NCBI RefSeq assembly: GCF_038502225.1
Contig: NC_091390.1
Coordinates: 11,066,768 to 11,130,767, forward strand
Direction of reading: 5' to 3'
From: Cherax quadricarinatus
Lineage: Eukaryota; Arthropoda; Malacostraca; Decapoda; Parastacidae
Length of the DNA stretch: 64,000 bases
Part shown: piece after piece, positions 1-14,640 of the stretch
Position numbering within the stretch: position 1 is the stretch's first letter
How the letters are laid out: each line of letters starts with the position of its first letter
Position numbers and translations under genes: made by a program
The notes under the pieces: generated by a model
Seen by the model: only the letters and a program-made list of their open reading frames with translations
Databases searched by the model: none
Told to the model about the DNA's origin: nothing

Positions 1-815
1 GAGGTTCCCCCCCTTAATCATAACTGAGAGGTTCCACCCCCTTAATCATAACTGAGAGGTTCCACCCCCTTAATCATAACTGAGAGGTTCCACCCCATTA
101 ATCATAACTGAGAGGTTCCACCCCCTTAATCATAACTGAGAGGTTCCACCCCTTAATCATAACTGAGAGGTTCCACCCCCTTAATCATAACTGAGAGGTT
201 CCACCCCTTAATCATAACTGAGAGGTTCCACCCCCTTAATCATAACTGAGAGGTTCCACCCCCTTAATCATAACTGAGAGGTTCCACCCCTTAATCATAA
301 CTGAGAGGTTCCACCCCCTTAATCATAACTGAGAGGTTCCACCCCCTTAATCATAACTGAGAGGTTCCACCCCTTAATCATAACTGAGAGGTTCCACCCC
401 CTTAATCATAACTGAGAGGTTCCACCCCTTAATCATAACTGAGAGGTTCCACCCCCTTAATCATAACTGAGAGGTTCCACCCCTTAATCATAACTGAGAG
501 GTTCCACCCCTTAATCATAACTGAGAGGTTCCACCCCATTAATCATAACTGAGAGGTTCCACCCCCTTAATCATAACTGAGAGGTTCCACCCCTTAATCA
601 TAACTGAGAGGTTCCACCCCCTTAATCATAACTGAGAGGTTCCACCCCTTAATCATAACTGAGAGGTTCCACCCCCTTAATCATAACTGAGAGGTTCCAC
701 CCCCTTAATCATAACTGAGAGGTTCCACCCCCTTAATCATAACTGAGAGGTTCCACCCCCTTAATCATAACTGAGAGGTTCCACCCCGTTAATCATAACT
801 GAGAGGTTCCACCCC
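1..815. repeat. Minisatellite, 27/28-bp unit
   Basis: About 30 head-to-tail copies of a unit containing gagaggttccac, a run of four or five C, then ttaatcataact. Length alternates between 27 and 28 bp only through the C-run, so slippage in that run is the main variation. The array starts at or before the window edge. At its right end it joins the next minisatellite at a shared ACCCCCTTA segment. No coding potential. Confidence 0.97.
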
Positions 816-1746
816 CTTACTTTTCCAGGTTCTCATTCTTTGACTCCCCTTCGACCCCCTTACTTTTCTAGGTTCTCATTGTTTGAGTTCCCTTTGACCC
901 CCTTACTTTTCCAGGTTCTCATTGTTTGACTCCCCTTCGACCCCCTTACTTTTCCAGGTTCTCATTGTTTGACTCCCCTTCGACCCCCTTACTTTTCCAG
1001 GTTCTCATTGTTTGAGTCCCCTTCGACCCCCTTACTTTTCCAGGTTCTCATTGCTTGACTCCCCTTCGACCCCCTTACTATTCCAGGTTCTCATTGTTTG
1101 AGTCCCCTTCGACCCCCTTACTTTTCCAGGTTCTCATTGCTTGACTCCCCTTCGACCCCCTTACTATTCCAGGTTCTCATTGTTTGAGTTCCCTTCGACC
1201 CCCTTACTATTCCAGGTTCTCATTGTTTGAGTTCCCTTCGACCCCCTTACTTTTCCAGGTTCTCATTGTTTGAGTTCCCTTCGACCCCCTTACTTTTCCA
1301 GGTTCTCATTGTTTGAGTCCCCTTCGACCCCCTTACTTTTCCAGGTTCTCATTGTTTGAGTCCCCTTCGACCCCCTTACTTTTCCAGGTTCTCATTGCTT
1401 GACTCCCCTTCGACCCCCTTACTATTCCAGGTTCTCATTGTTTGAGTCCCCTTCGACCCCCTTACTTTTCCAGGTTCTCATTGCTTGACTCCCCTTCGAC
1501 CCCCTTACTATTCCAGGTTCTCATTGTTTGAGTTCCCTTCGACCCCCTTACTATTCCAGGTTCTCATTGTTTGAGTTCCCTTCGACCCCCTTACTTTTCC
1601 AGGTTCTCATTGTTTGAGTTCCCTTCGACCCCCTTACTTTTCCAGGTTCTCATTGTTTGAGTCCCCTTCGACCCCCTTACTTTTCCAGGTTCTCATTGTT
1701 TGACTCCCCTTCGACCCCCTTACTTTTCCAGGTTCTCATTGTTTGA
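816..1746. repeat. Minisatellite, 43-bp unit
   Basis: About 21-22 copies of a 43-bp unit with cttttccaggttctcattg and gtttgagtccccttcgac. Variants alternate gtttga/gcttga, tttt/tatt and gagtcc/gactcc, and blocks of variants recur (for example around 1030-1200 and 1390-1560), indicating duplication of multi-unit blocks. It ends where unique sequence begins near 1747. Confidence 0.96.
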
Positions 1747-2043
1747 CTCTCCTTACTCAGCTTTCACTTTGGTTGCCTCCATTCTCATTCTCTGCTACTC
1801 CCCTCTTAACAAGGCTTTCTCCCCTCCCTCAGCTCCTGGTTCTTCTTTTCTGCGTCTATCTGAATAATGGTAGTTTATCCTTCTATTTGACCTTTGTGAT
1901 GGGAAATTCATGCTGGTGTACCTATTTCTGTGAGTGTATATGACTGGAGTGTACATATGATTGGAGTGTATATATGACTGGGGTGGGCTGTTTTGATGCA
2001 TGAGGCTATTGTTATAGAGGAATGCAGACGCTAGTGCCGCCTA
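1747..2043. other. Unassigned spacer
   Basis: Single-copy-looking sequence between the 43-bp array and a LINE 3' end. A short imperfect repeat of gactggagtgtacatatga lies near 1939-1985. Short ORFs on both strands show no recognisable domain. I see no gene here. Confidence 0.6.
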
Positions 2044-2193
2044 CTTGCTTCTAGACAGCAGTGACAGCCTCGTTGATCAGGCCGGAATTCACCAGGAGAC
2101 CTGATCATGGACCGGGCCGCGGGGACGTTGATCTCCGGAATGCCTTCCAGGTAGCCCTCCAGGTAGCCCTCCAGGTAGCCCCCCCCAGGTAGT
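2044..2193 (+). mobile_element. LINE 3'-end fragment (family L3)
   Basis: Contains the diagnostic 3' segment of family L3, including gttgatcaggcc and gaccgggccgcggggacg, followed by a short terminal tandem of ccaggtagccct (about four copies). The same segment follows the RT C-terminus of L3 copies at 31489-32122 and 61987-64000 (minus strand). This copy is therefore a strongly 5'-truncated insertion. Terminal short tandem repeats at the 3' end are typical of CR1-like LINEs. Confidence 0.75.
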
Positions 2194-2214
2194 CATACTA
2201 CTTTCTGGGTACTG

Positions 2215-2575
2215 TGCAATGCCAGTAAGTCGCTTAGCTACCCTTATGGGACTCATCTAACACACTGAGGTCCGTGGTTCGATTCCCGGTAAGTGTGGAA
2301 ACACTGGGGACGTGTTTCCTTAAGACACCTGCTGTCCCTATTCACCTAGCAGTAAATAGGTACCTGAGTGTTAGTCGACTGGTGTGGGTCGCATCCTGGG
2401 GACAAAACTAACCTAATTTGCCCGAAATACTGAGCATAACCAGCAGCTTTCTACACAGTAGAATATGTCAGTGATGTCAACTATAGTCTGTATAAGTTGT
2501 ATTGTGTACTAGTAGAAATAATAATAATAATAATTATTATTATTATTAATAATAATAATTATTATTATTATTAAC
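2215..2575 (+). mobile_element. tRNA-derived SINE
   Basis: A tRNA-like head has a B box ggttcgattcccgg near 2276. The body matches the other SINEs here, including cacctgctgtccc, a cacctagcagtaaatagg motif, and the core gttagtcgactggtgtgggt. The 3' part is cctaatttgc through gtctgtataa, then a (TAA)n/(ATT)n tail at 2515-2575. The core is single copy here, unlike the expanded copies at 43849-44238 and 56231-56620. Confidence 0.85.
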
Positions 2576-2884
2576 TAAGAGACGATCGTAAGTATTTGTT
2601 CCTCAGCACTGTTATTATCTGTTGTTTTCACAGCTGTTATCTGTTTTACTTAGTACAACTATAGTTTTAACCTAACATCAGTCTGTTTATTTCTCTAACT
2701 CGTCTTTAATATATTGTCTCAGTTTATCCAGTAAGTAAACTACTGGACCTGTGGGGAATCGCTGTGTGTTTCTTCTTCTTAACCCGTTTATTTTGACTTG
2801 GTAAGTTGGTCTGCGAGAGATCACATGGGCTGAAGACTTAGTCAAAATGTTGAGGATTTAATTCGCTCCACCTTCGCCTTCTGT
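2576..2884. other. Unassigned spacer
   Basis: AT-rich sequence between the SINE tail and a LINE fragment. I see no repeat structure, domain-bearing ORF or RNA signature. Confidence 0.5.
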
Positions 2885-3731
2885 GGCTGTGCTACTTTAT
2901 CGTGCGGTCTACCAGTTTGTTTACTGTGAATTCTTTAAATCTCATGTTGAGTTCCTCACATGTTTCTCTGGTGTTTTTTGTGATCTCTCCTCCTTCCTTC
3001 CTCAGCCTGATTACCTGCCCCTTGACTTGTTTTCCTCCTGATGTGACTGGACAACACCTTCGCGTCGGACTTGCCTTTCGCTGCTATGTCATTTTCGTTT
3101 TGTCGTTGGGCCTCCCTTCTTACCTGAGAATTTTCATTTCTGGCTCTACGACTGCTCTCATTCTCCTGGGTTCTTTGCTTTCTATACTTCTTCCATTCTC
3201 TAGCACACTTAGTTTTGGCCTCCCTGCACCTTTGCGTAAACCAAGGGCTCATCCTGGCCTTCTCACTATTTCGATTACCCTTGAGTACAAACCTATCCTC
3301 AGTTTCCTTGCATATTGTTGTCACGCATTCCATAATCTCATTTACTGACCTCCCTGCCAGTTCTCTGTCCCACTGAACCTCGTCCAAGAAATTCTTCACG
3401 CCTGTGTAGTCCCTCTCCTGTAGTTTGGCTTCATTCGTCCTGCCTTTCCTGCCTCCCTCTCCACTTGTAACTACTATACATTTGAAGCTCAGAACCACAT
3501 GATTACTAGCCCGGAGGGACCTTTCATATGTGATGTCCTCAATATCTGCACTACTTAAGGTGAATACTAGGTCCAGTCTTGCTGGTTCGTCCTCTCCTCT
3601 CTCTCTCTTAGAGTAGTGTTCCTAAAGTGTTGATGCAAGAGGTTTTCCAGTATTACATCCATCATCTTAGTCCTCCACGTTTCTGGGCTCCCATGTGACT
3701 CCAAGTTTTCCCAGTCAATTTATTTGTGATT
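2885..3731 (-). pseudogene. LINE fragment D (family L1), endonuclease to linker
   Basis: Read on the minus strand, the fragment starts at the (TG)n boundary inside the APE-type endonuclease, with NHK-IDWENLE and later a degraded SDH motif reading SNH. It continues through the linker (SPWFTQRCREAKTKC, RRARNENSQVRREAQRQ) and breaks off before the RT. At least one frameshift follows ETCEELN near 2930. Compared with LINE copies B and C it is truncated at both ends and diverged, so it is probably the oldest of the four. It cannot encode a functional product. Confidence 0.85.
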
Positions 3732-3732
3732 G

Positions 3733-6221
<2,489 letters not shown>

Positions 6222-9200
6222 GTACTCACCTATTTGTACTCACCTATTTGTGGTTGCAGGGGTCGAGTTACAGCTCCTGGCCCTGCCTCTTCGCTGATTG
6301 CTACTAGGTCCTCTCTCTCCCTGCCCCATGAGCTCTATCATATCTCGCCTTAAAACTATGTATGGTTCCTGCCTCCACCACATCACTTTCTAGGCTATTC
6401 CACGGCCTGACTACTCTATGACTGAAGAAATACTTCCTAACATCCCTTTGATTCATCTGAGTCTTCAACTTCCAATTGTGACCTCTTGTGTCTGTGTCCC
6501 ATCTCTGGAACATCCCGTCTTTGTCCACCTCGTCTATTCCGCGCAGTATTTTATATGTCGTTATCATGTCTCCCCTGACCCTCCTGGCCTCCAGTGTCGT
6601 CAGGCCGATTTCCCTCAACCTTTCTTCATAGGACAATCCCCGTAGCTCTGGGACTAGTCTTGTTGCAAACCTTTGCACTTTCTCTAATTTCTTGACGTGC
6701 TTGACTAGGTGTGGATTCCAAACTGGTGCTGCATACTCCAGTATGGGCCTGACGTAGATGGTGTACAGAGTCTTAAACGAATCCTTACTGAGGTATCGGA
6801 ACGCTATCCGTAGGTTTGCCAGGCGCCCGTATGCTGCAGCAGTTATCTGATTGATGTGCGCCTCAGGAGACATGCTCGTTGTTATACTCACCCCCAGATC
6901 TTTTTCCTTTAGTGAGGTTTGCAGTCTTTGGCCATCTAAACTATATTGTGTCTGCGGTCTTCTTTGCCCTTCCCCAATCTTCATGACTTTGCATTTGGCA
7001 GGGTTAAATTCAAGGAGCCAGTTGCTGGACCAGGCTTGTAGCCTGTCCAGATCTCTTTGTAGTCCTGCCTGATCCTCGTCCGATTCGATTCTTCTCATTA
7101 ACTTCACATCGTCTGCAAACAAGGACACTTCTGAGTCTATCCCTTCCGTTATGTCGTTCACGTATACCAAGAACAGCACAGGTCCTAGGACTGACCCCTG
7201 TGGAACCCCGCTTGTCACAGGCGCCCACTCTGACACCTCGTCGCGTACCATGACTCGTTGTTTCCTCCCTGTCAGATATTCTCTGATCCATTGCAGTGCC
7301 TTTCCTGTTATGTGTGCCTGGTCCTCTAGCTTTTGCAGTAACCTCTTGTGAGGAACTGTGTCGAAAGCCTTCTTGCAGTCCAAAAATACGCAGTCGATCC
7401 ACCCCTCTCTCTCTTGTCTTACTTCTGTCACCTTGTCATAAAACTCTAGTAGGTTTGTGACACAGGATTTTCCTTCCCTGAAACCGTGCTGGTTGTCAAT
7501 TATACACTTGTTTCTTTCCAGGTGCCCCACCACTCTCCTCCTGATGATCTTCTCCATGACCTTGCATACTATACACGTTAGAGATACAGGTCTGTAGTTT
7601 AGTGCCTCATGTCTGTCTCCCTTTTTAAAAATTGGGACTACATTTGCCATTTTCCATACCTCAGGGAGTTGCCCAGTTTCAAATGATGTGTTGAAGATCT
7701 TTGTTAATGGCTCACACAATATCTCTGCTCCCTCTTTAAGGACCCATGGAGAGATGTTGTCTGGTCCCACCGCCTTTGAGGTGTCAAGTTCGCATAGCAG
7801 CTTCTTCACCTCCTCCTTGGTTATATGTACCTCATCCAGCACTTGCTGGTGTGCCCCCCTGTTCTGATTTCTTGGAGTCCTACTGGTTTCCACTGTAAAT
7901 ACCTCTTTAAATCTTGTGTTGAGCTCCTGACATACCTCTCGGTCGTTTCTTGTGAATTCCCCATCACCCTTCCTCAGTCTGATTACCTGGTCCTTGACTG
8001 TTGTTTTCCTCCTGATGTGGCTGTACAACAGCTTCGGGTCAGTCTTTACTTTTGATGCTATGTCATTTTCATATTGTCTCTGAGCCTCCCTTCTTATCTG
8101 TGCATATTCGTTTCTGGCTCTTCGGCTGATTTCTTTATTTTCCTGAGTTCTCTGTCTTCTGTACCTTTTCCATTCTCTAGTACACCTAGTTTTTGCCTCC
8201 CTACACCTTTGGGTGAACCAAGGACTCGTTCTGTTCTTCCCATTATTTCTGTTTCCCTTGGGAACAAACCTCTCCTCTGCCTCCTTGCATTTTGTTGCTA
8301 CATAGTCCATCATTTCTTGTACTGGTTTTCCTGTCAGTTCCCTCTCCCACTGAATGTCTTGAAGGAAGTTCCTCATGCCTGAGTAGTTCCCCCTTTTGTA
8401 GTTTGGTTTTTCCCAGCCTATTCCTGCTACTCTCTCCACTTGGAGCTCAACTATGTAGTCGAAGCACAGAACCACATGATCACTAGCTCCCAGGGGCCTT
8501 TCATACATGATACCCTCGATGTCCGAACTACTCATGGTGAATACAAGGTCCAACCTTGCTGGTTCATCCTCTCCTCTCTCTCTGGTAGTGTCTCTAACAT
8601 GTTGATGCATGAGGTTCTCCAGTACCACATCCATCATCTTGGCTCTCCATGTTTCGGGACCCCCATGGGGCTCCAGGTTTTCCCAGTCAATCTCCTTGTG
8701 ATTGAAATCACCCATAACTAGTAACTTTGCTCCCCCCATGTGTGCTCTCCTGGCCACCTCGGCTAGTGTGTTGATCATTGCTCTGTTGCTCTCATCGTAT
8801 TCTTCTCTTGGCCTCCTGCAGTTCTGTGGTGGGTTGTACATTACTGCAATTATCACCTTATGTCCCTCAGACTGGATTGTTCCTACTAAGTAGTCCCTTT
8901 CGCCCATGCCATCCATTCCTTCCATTTTCTCAAAACCCCACTGGTTTTTAATGAGCAGTGCAACTCCTCCTCCCCCTCTCCTCCCTCTGTCTTTCCTGAA
9001 GATTTGATATCCGGATGGAAAGATTGAATCTGTTATTATTCTGGTGAGTTTTGTTTCTGTGAGTGCTATTATGTCTGGGGATGTCTCTTTGATTCTTTCG
9101 TGCCACTCCTCATACTTGTTTGTTATTCCATCTGCATTTGTATACCATACCTTCAACTTCTTTTCTAAGACTATGGTCTGGGAAGTATATTGGGGTTGGG

Positions 9201-9398
9201 GAAGTGGGAGACCTGGTAAGGAACTATGGGTTGTTGCTGTGGGGGTGAAGTTTGTAATGTAGTGGGTGGGGGCATTGGATGTGGCATGGGTGTTTTGATT
9301 TAGAGTGTTTGGTTGCACTGGGGTTGACCTGGTTGGGAGGCTTCTATAGAAAGTTGTGAGGGAGGCTGTATTAGATCTTCTTCCTGGGTCTGGGATCT

Positions 9399-9399
<1 letters not shown>
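6222..9399 (-). mobile_element. LINE copy B (family L1), nearly full ORF2
   Basis: On the minus strand this spans from a 5' junction in (CA)n at 9399, through ORF2, to a 3' UTR that ends with the doubled caaataggtgagta motif and (CA)n at 6221. No upstream ORF1 (gag-like) is present, so the copy is 5'-truncated or chimeric there. Same orientation and same terminal structure as copies A and C. Confidence 0.93.
6304..9399 (-). CDS. LINE ORF2: APE endonuclease and reverse transcriptase
   Basis: One uninterrupted frame of about 1,030 residues. The predicted ATG further upstream lies in translated CA repeat (His-Thr), so the true N-terminus is uncertain. Endonuclease motifs in order: KVWYTNADGITNK, ALTETKL, MGDFNHKEIDW and GASDHVVL, matching APE-type nicking nucleases. 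RT motifs: NYRPVSLTC, QHGFREGKSC, KKAFDTVPHKRL, SGVPQGSVLGP and the catalytic FADD near 7108-7119, then a thumb/C-terminal region ending HGAGRERT. Known role of such proteins: nick target DNA and copy element RNA by target-primed reverse transcription. Clade is probably CR1/Jockey-like, which I cannot confirm. All key residues I can see are intact, so the protein could be active. Confidence 0.92.
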
Positions 9400-9468
<69 letters not shown>

Positions 9469-9480
9469 GTGTATGTGTGT

Positions 9481-9562
<82 letters not shown>

Positions 9563-9568
9563 ATGTGT
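9400..9568. repeat. (TG)n microsatellite, about 170 bp
   Basis: TG tract with TTG and TATG interruptions near 9466-9486. It is the (CA)n tail of LINE copy C (minus sense) and the 5' junction of LINE copy B. Confidence 0.97.
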
Positions 9569-12500
9569 GTACTCACCTATTTGTACTCACCTATTTGTGG
9601 TTGCAGGGGTCGAGTCCTAGCTCCTGGCCCCGCCTCTTCACCGGTTGCTACTAGACCCTCTCTCTCCCCGCTCCATGAGCTTTATCAAACCTCGTCTTAA
9701 AACTGTGTATGGTTCCTGCCTCCACTACGTCATTTTCTAGGCTATTCCACTGCCTTACAACTCTATGACTGAAGAAATACTTCCTACTATCTCTCTGACT
9801 CATTTGTGTCTTCAACTTCCAATTGTGGCCTCTTGTTTCTGTGTCCCCTCCCTGGAACATCCTGTCCTTGTCCACCTTGTCTATTCCACGCAGTATTTTA
9901 TATGTCGTTATCATGTCTCCCCTGACCCTCCTGTCCTCCAGTGTCGTCAGGCCGATTTCCCTTAATCTTTCTTCATAGGACATTCCCCTTAGCTCTGGAA
10001 CTAACCTTGTTGCAAACCTTTGTACTTTCTCTAGTTTCTTGACGTGCTTTATCAAGTGCGGGTTCCAAACAGGTGCTGCATACTCCAGTATGGGCCTGAC
10101 ATACACGGTGTACAGTGTCTTGAATGATTCCTTACTAAGGTGTCGGAATGCTGTTCTCAGGTTTGCCAGGCGCCCATATGCTGCAGCAGTTATCTGATTG
10201 ATGTGTACTTCCGGAGACATGCTCGGTGTTATACTCACCCCAAGATCTTTCTCCTTGAGTGAGGTTTGCAGTCTTTGGCCACCTAGCCTATACTCTGTCT
10301 GTGGTCTTCTGTGCCCTTCCCCTATCTTCATGACTTTGCATTTGGCAGGATTAAATTCGAGAAGCCATTTGCTGGACCAGGTGTCCAGTCTGTCCAGGTC
10401 TCTTTGAAGTCCTGCCTGGTCCTCATCAGATTTAATTCTCCTCATTAACTTCACATCATCTGCAAACAGGGACACTTCTGAGTCTAACCCTTCCGTCATG
10501 TCGTTCACATATACCAAAAATAGCACTGGTCCTAGGACCGACCCCTGTGGGACCCCGCTCGTCACAGGTGCCCACTGTGATACATCATTACGTACCATGA
10601 CTCGTTGTTGCCTCCCTGTCAGGTATTCTCTGATCCATTGCAGTGCCCTTCCTGTTATATGCGCCTGATGCTCTAGCTTCTGCACTAATCTCTTGTGAGG
10701 AACTGTGTCAAAGGCCTTCTTGCAGTCCAAGAAGATGCAATCAACCCACCCCTCTCTCTCTTGTCTTACTTCTGTTATTTTATCATAAAACTCTAGAAGG
10801 TTTGTGACACAGGATTTGCCTTCCGTGAATCCGTGCTGGTTGGCATTTATACTCCTGTTCCGTTCCAGGTGCTCCACCACTCTCCTCCTGATAATCTTCT
10901 CCATAATTTTGCATACTATACACGTCAATGACACAGGTCTATAGTTTAGTGCCTCTTTTCTGTCTCCTTTTTTGAAAATGGGAACTACATTTGCCGTCTT
11001 CCATACCTCAGGTATTTGCCCAGTTTCCAGGGATGTGTTGAAGATTGTGGTAAGTGGTACGCACAACATATCTGCTCCCTCTCTGAGGACCCATGGAGAG
11101 ATGTTGTCCGGTCCCATTGCCTTTGAGGTATCGATGTCCCTTAGCAGTTTCTTCACCTCCTCCTCATCTGTATGTATGTCGTCCAACACTTGTTGGTGTA
11201 TTCCTTGTTGGTGTCCCCATCTGGTCTGTCCCCCCAGAGTCTTTCCTGTCTCTACTGTAAATAATTCCATAAATCTCGTGTTGAGCTCCTCACATACCTC
11301 TTGATCGTTTCTTGTGAGTTCTCCACCTTCTTTCCTCAGCCTTATCACCTGGTCCTTGACTGTTGTCTTCCTCCTAATGTGGCTATACAGCAGTTTCGGG
11401 TCAGATTTGACTTTCGATGCTATGTCGTTTTCATACTGTCGCTGGGCCTCCCTCCTTATCTGCGCATACTCGTTTCTGGCTCTTCTACTAATCTCCTTGT
11501 TTTCCTGTGTCCTATGCCTCCTGTACCTTTTCCATTCCCTGTTGCACTTAGTTTTTGCCTCCCTACACCTTCGGGTAAACCAAGGACTCGTTTTGGTCTT
11601 CCTATTATTTCTGTTTCCCTTGGGAACAAAACTTTCTTCTGCCTCCTTGCACTTTGTTGTCACATATTCCATCATCTCGTTTACTGATTTTCCTACCATT
11701 TCTCTGTCCCACTGAACCTCCTGCAGGAAGTTTCTCATACCTGTGTAGTCCCCCCTTTTATAGTTTGGCCTGTCCCCTTCAGTTCCTGTTATCTTCTCCA
11801 CTTGTAACTCTACTATATAGTCAAAACTCAGAACCACATGATCGCTAGCTCCAAGGGGCCTCTCGTAAGTGATGTCCTCGATGTCTGAACTGCTCAGGGT
11901 GAACACAAGATCCAGTCTTGCTGGCTCATCCTCCCCTCTCTCTCTGGTTGTGTCCCTGACATGTTGATGCATGAGGTTTTCAAGTACCACATCCATCATC
12001 TTGGCTCTCCATGTTTCGGGACCCCCATGTGGCTCCAGGTTTTCCCAGTCGATCTCCCTGTGGTTGAAATCGCCCATTACCAGTAACTTTGCTCTGCTCG
12101 AGTGAGCTCTTCTTGCCACCTCAGCCAGTGTGTCCACCATCACCCTGTTGTTTTCTTCGTACTCCTCTCTTGGCCTCCTGCAGTTCTGTGGTGGGTTATA
12201 CATCACTCCAATGACTACTTTATGTTCTCCGGACTGAATTGTACCTACAATGTAGTCTCTTTCTCCAATCATGTCCATGCCTTCCATTTCCTCAAATCCC
12301 CATTGGTGTTTTATGAGCAGTGCAACCCCTCCTCCCCCTCTACTCCTTCTATCTTTCCTCAGGATCTGATATCCTGTTGGGAAGATTGTGTCTGTTATTG
12401 TCTCAGCGAGTTTGGTTTCTGTGACTGCTATGATATCTGGGGATTTTTTCACTGATTCTTTCATTCCACTCCTCATGTTTATTCGTTATTCCATCCGCGT

Positions 12501-12772
12501 TTGTGTACCAAACCTTTAGTTTCTTTTCTATCATTGTGGTCATGCAAGTATATTGGGGTTGGGGGAGCGAGAGCCTTGGTGGGGGCCTATATGGGGCTGT
12601 GGTGTAGGTGGGGTATGTGTTGATGGGGGTGGGGTCAGAATGCCCATAAGGGACAGCTGTTGGGGTGAGGTTTGTGATATGGGGGTTGGTGGCAGAGGGA
12701 ACAGTGAGTGGGTTGTAGTATAGGTTGCTCAGTTGCGTTGGGAATGTCGCGGGTGGAGTCTTTTGGTGGGAG
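9569..12772 (-). mobile_element. LINE copy C (family L1)
   Basis: Minus-strand copy with the same doubled caaataggtgagta 3' end as A and B. It begins at the (TG)n edge at 12772 in the region upstream of the endonuclease. The RT half is nearly identical to copy A, whereas copy B belongs to a visibly diverged subfamily. Confidence 0.92.
9651..12708 (-). pseudogene. LINE ORF2 with one frameshift
   Basis: A 941-residue frame (12476-9651) carries most of the endonuclease (AVTETKL, MGDFNHREIDW, GASDHVVLSFD) and the complete RT (KKAFDTVPHKRL, SGVPQGSVLGP, LFADDVKLM). The first part (EKKLKVWYTNADGITNK) lies upstream in another frame. The switch occurs near 12444-12449, where six T on the plus strand (six A in the gene) suggest a one-base insertion or sequencing slip. 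Correcting one base would make this copy comparable to B. If the slip is real, the copy is dead. Confidence 0.88.
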
Positions 12773-12800
12773 ATTGTGTGTGTGTGTGTGTGTGTGTGTG

Positions 12801-12859
<59 letters not shown>

Positions 12860-12986
12860 GTGTATGATGTGTGTGTGTGTGTGTGTGTATGTGTGTGTGT
12901 GTGTGTGTATGTGTGTGTTGTGTATGTGTGTGTGTGTATGTGTGTGTGTGTGTGTGTGTTGTGTATGTGTGTGTGTATGTGTGTGT

Positions 12987-13025
<39 letters not shown>

Positions 13026-13193
13026 GTGTATGTGTGTGTGTGTATGTGTGTGTGTGTATGTGTGTGTGTGTTTATGTGTGTTTGTGTATGTGTGTGTGTG
13101 TGTGTGTGTTTGTGTTGTGTGTGTGTGTGTGTGTGTGTATGTGTGTGTGTGTGTGTGTATGTGTGTGTTGTGTATGTGTGTGTGTGTATGTGT
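12773..13193. repeat. (TG)n microsatellite with TATG/TTG interruptions
   Basis: TG tract with periodic interruptions (tgttgtgtatg, tgtatgtg). It marks the 5' boundary of LINE copy C. If it is the tail of another L1 copy, that copy is absent: AT-rich unrelated sequence follows at 13194. Confidence 0.95.
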
Positions 13194-13411
13194 CATATAT
13201 TAGAGTGAATGTAATATTATCAATAAGATATAAATTATATAACTACCACATACAAATACATCCCAACAACCTCTATCATTGTGACATAAAAAAATCTTAA
13301 TTTTCCTTACGTTTTAAGTATATTAACTAAATATTATGTAATGATTACCATATATATGATTATAATAACATAAAAAAAGGAATAAATCTCTTTAAATGGC
13401 CTATATAAGAA
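13194..13411. other. AT-rich spacer
   Basis: AT-rich sequence without recognisable gene, RNA or element. Confidence 0.5.
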
Positions 13412-13427
13412 TATATATATATATATA

Positions 13428-13494
<67 letters not shown>
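13412..13494. repeat. (TA)n microsatellite
   Basis: Almost pure TA dinucleotides with one TCTA interruption, directly abutting the tRNA-like inverted repeat to its right. Confidence 0.95.
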
Positions 13495-13501
<7 letters not shown>

Positions 13502-13881
13502 CAAACACTGATCTCTGGCTGAAGGAGACTCGAACCTACGAACCTTAGAACAAGGTACGCAGTGCTTTACCAATCTACCCACACTGGACAATACCTTGGC
13601 GTGTTTGTGTATATTTCGCAGCTCTCGCGAATTCCTTGCATTGTTCAAATCTCTAGTAAGGCTGATGCATGCAGGGGATGAGATGAAAAGCTGTAAGCCT
13701 TCTCCCTGAAAGCTGGCTGCCTTGGATCAAACGTGTAGCGCAAGCTACACGCCAAGGTATTGTCCAGTGTGGGTAGATTGGTAAAGTACTGCGTACCTTG
13801 TTCTAAGGTTCGTAGGTTCGAGTCTCCTTCAGCCAGAGATCAGTGTTTGTGTATATTTCGCCTGCTCTTGTGAATTCCTTG

Positions 13882-13884
<3 letters not shown>
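13495..13884. mobile_element. tRNA-like SINE arranged as an inverted pair
   Basis: The right arm (13751-13858, plus) reads as a tRNA-related sequence, with A-box-like gtagattggtaaagt and B-box-like ggttcgagtctcc. The left arm (13495-13600) is its near-perfect reverse complement. A 3' segment, gtgtttgtgtatatttcgc through gaattccttgcat, occurs in direct orientation at 13601-13644 and 13842-13884. This resembles a retroposed copy with an inverted 5' duplicate. TA microsatellites flank both sides. Confidence 0.7.

Positions 13885-13956
<72 letters not shown>
13885..13956. repeat. (TA)n microsatellite
   Basis: Pure TA tract following the 3' end of the tRNA-like element. It may be the element's tail or its insertion target. 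Confidence 0.95.
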
Positions 13957-13957
<1 letters not shown>

Positions 13958-14500
13958 TACATAGTATCACTTGGGTTGTTTGTTGTGTGTACAATAATAA
14001 TTTATAATTAGTTTAAAATAGGACAACTCATCACATGAAACTCTAGGTGGCCTTGTGAGGATCATCTTTTTCAAATGCAATATAAAATAAAGGAATAAAT
14101 CTGAAATAGATTAAAGGTAATAATAAGGACAGAGAAAGTAATAAGGCTGGGTAAGAGGCGAGACACCTGCATACCTGAACAAGGCAGCGGTATCTTGCTA
14201 CGAGAGTGAGTTCATAAAGTTGACCAGACGGGCGAGGGGCGTGCCATATCCAGTTATCGACCCCTCTGGGTTTGGCGACCTTCACTGATGATGGAAGGGG
14301 TCTTCTACCCCATTTTCACCATATTTGAATGGATTAATCAAGGTAATTAAACCAGGTAGTCGAGCCAGGCCCATAATTACCTCCACTAGTTTAGTCTTTT
14401 ACAAATCCTCAAAAGAGCTAGCTGGTACGGTATATTAGGCCCTATTGGAGGTCAGATTTCAATAAGTGTTGAGGATAATAATGATTTGGTGAAAAAAACA
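13957..14500. other. Unassigned spacer
   Basis: No recognisable repeat, domain or RNA. A short minus-strand ORF (14043-14285) has no domain I recognise. Confidence 0.5.
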
Positions 14501-14504
14501 TACT

Positions 14505-14615
14505 ACGGGCAGGGTTAGAACTCGCGATCAGATCTGATCATGAGTTCTAACCCCTCCCGTGGTATGGTTTGTTTGCAATCGTGTCATTACGACTTCGTGA
14601 GTCATGATTTGGTGG
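14505..14615 (+). mobile_element. Dispersed tRNA-like repeat (fragment)
   Basis: A small inverted pair around atcagatctgatca, followed by gagttctaacccc, cgtggtatggtttgtttg and caatcgtgtcattacga. The same block occurs at 19319-19445, 26087-26215, 46155-46275 and 55070-55250. The gggttctaacccc part resembles a tRNA T-arm (B box), so this is probably a tRNA-derived SINE. Confidence 0.6.
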
Positions 14616-14640
14616 ATAACTAAAATGCCATAAATAGCTT

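Noticed and set aside
1795..2001. Small ORFs between the 43-bp array and the LINE fragment
   Set aside because: Overlapping frames on both strands without any recognisable feature.
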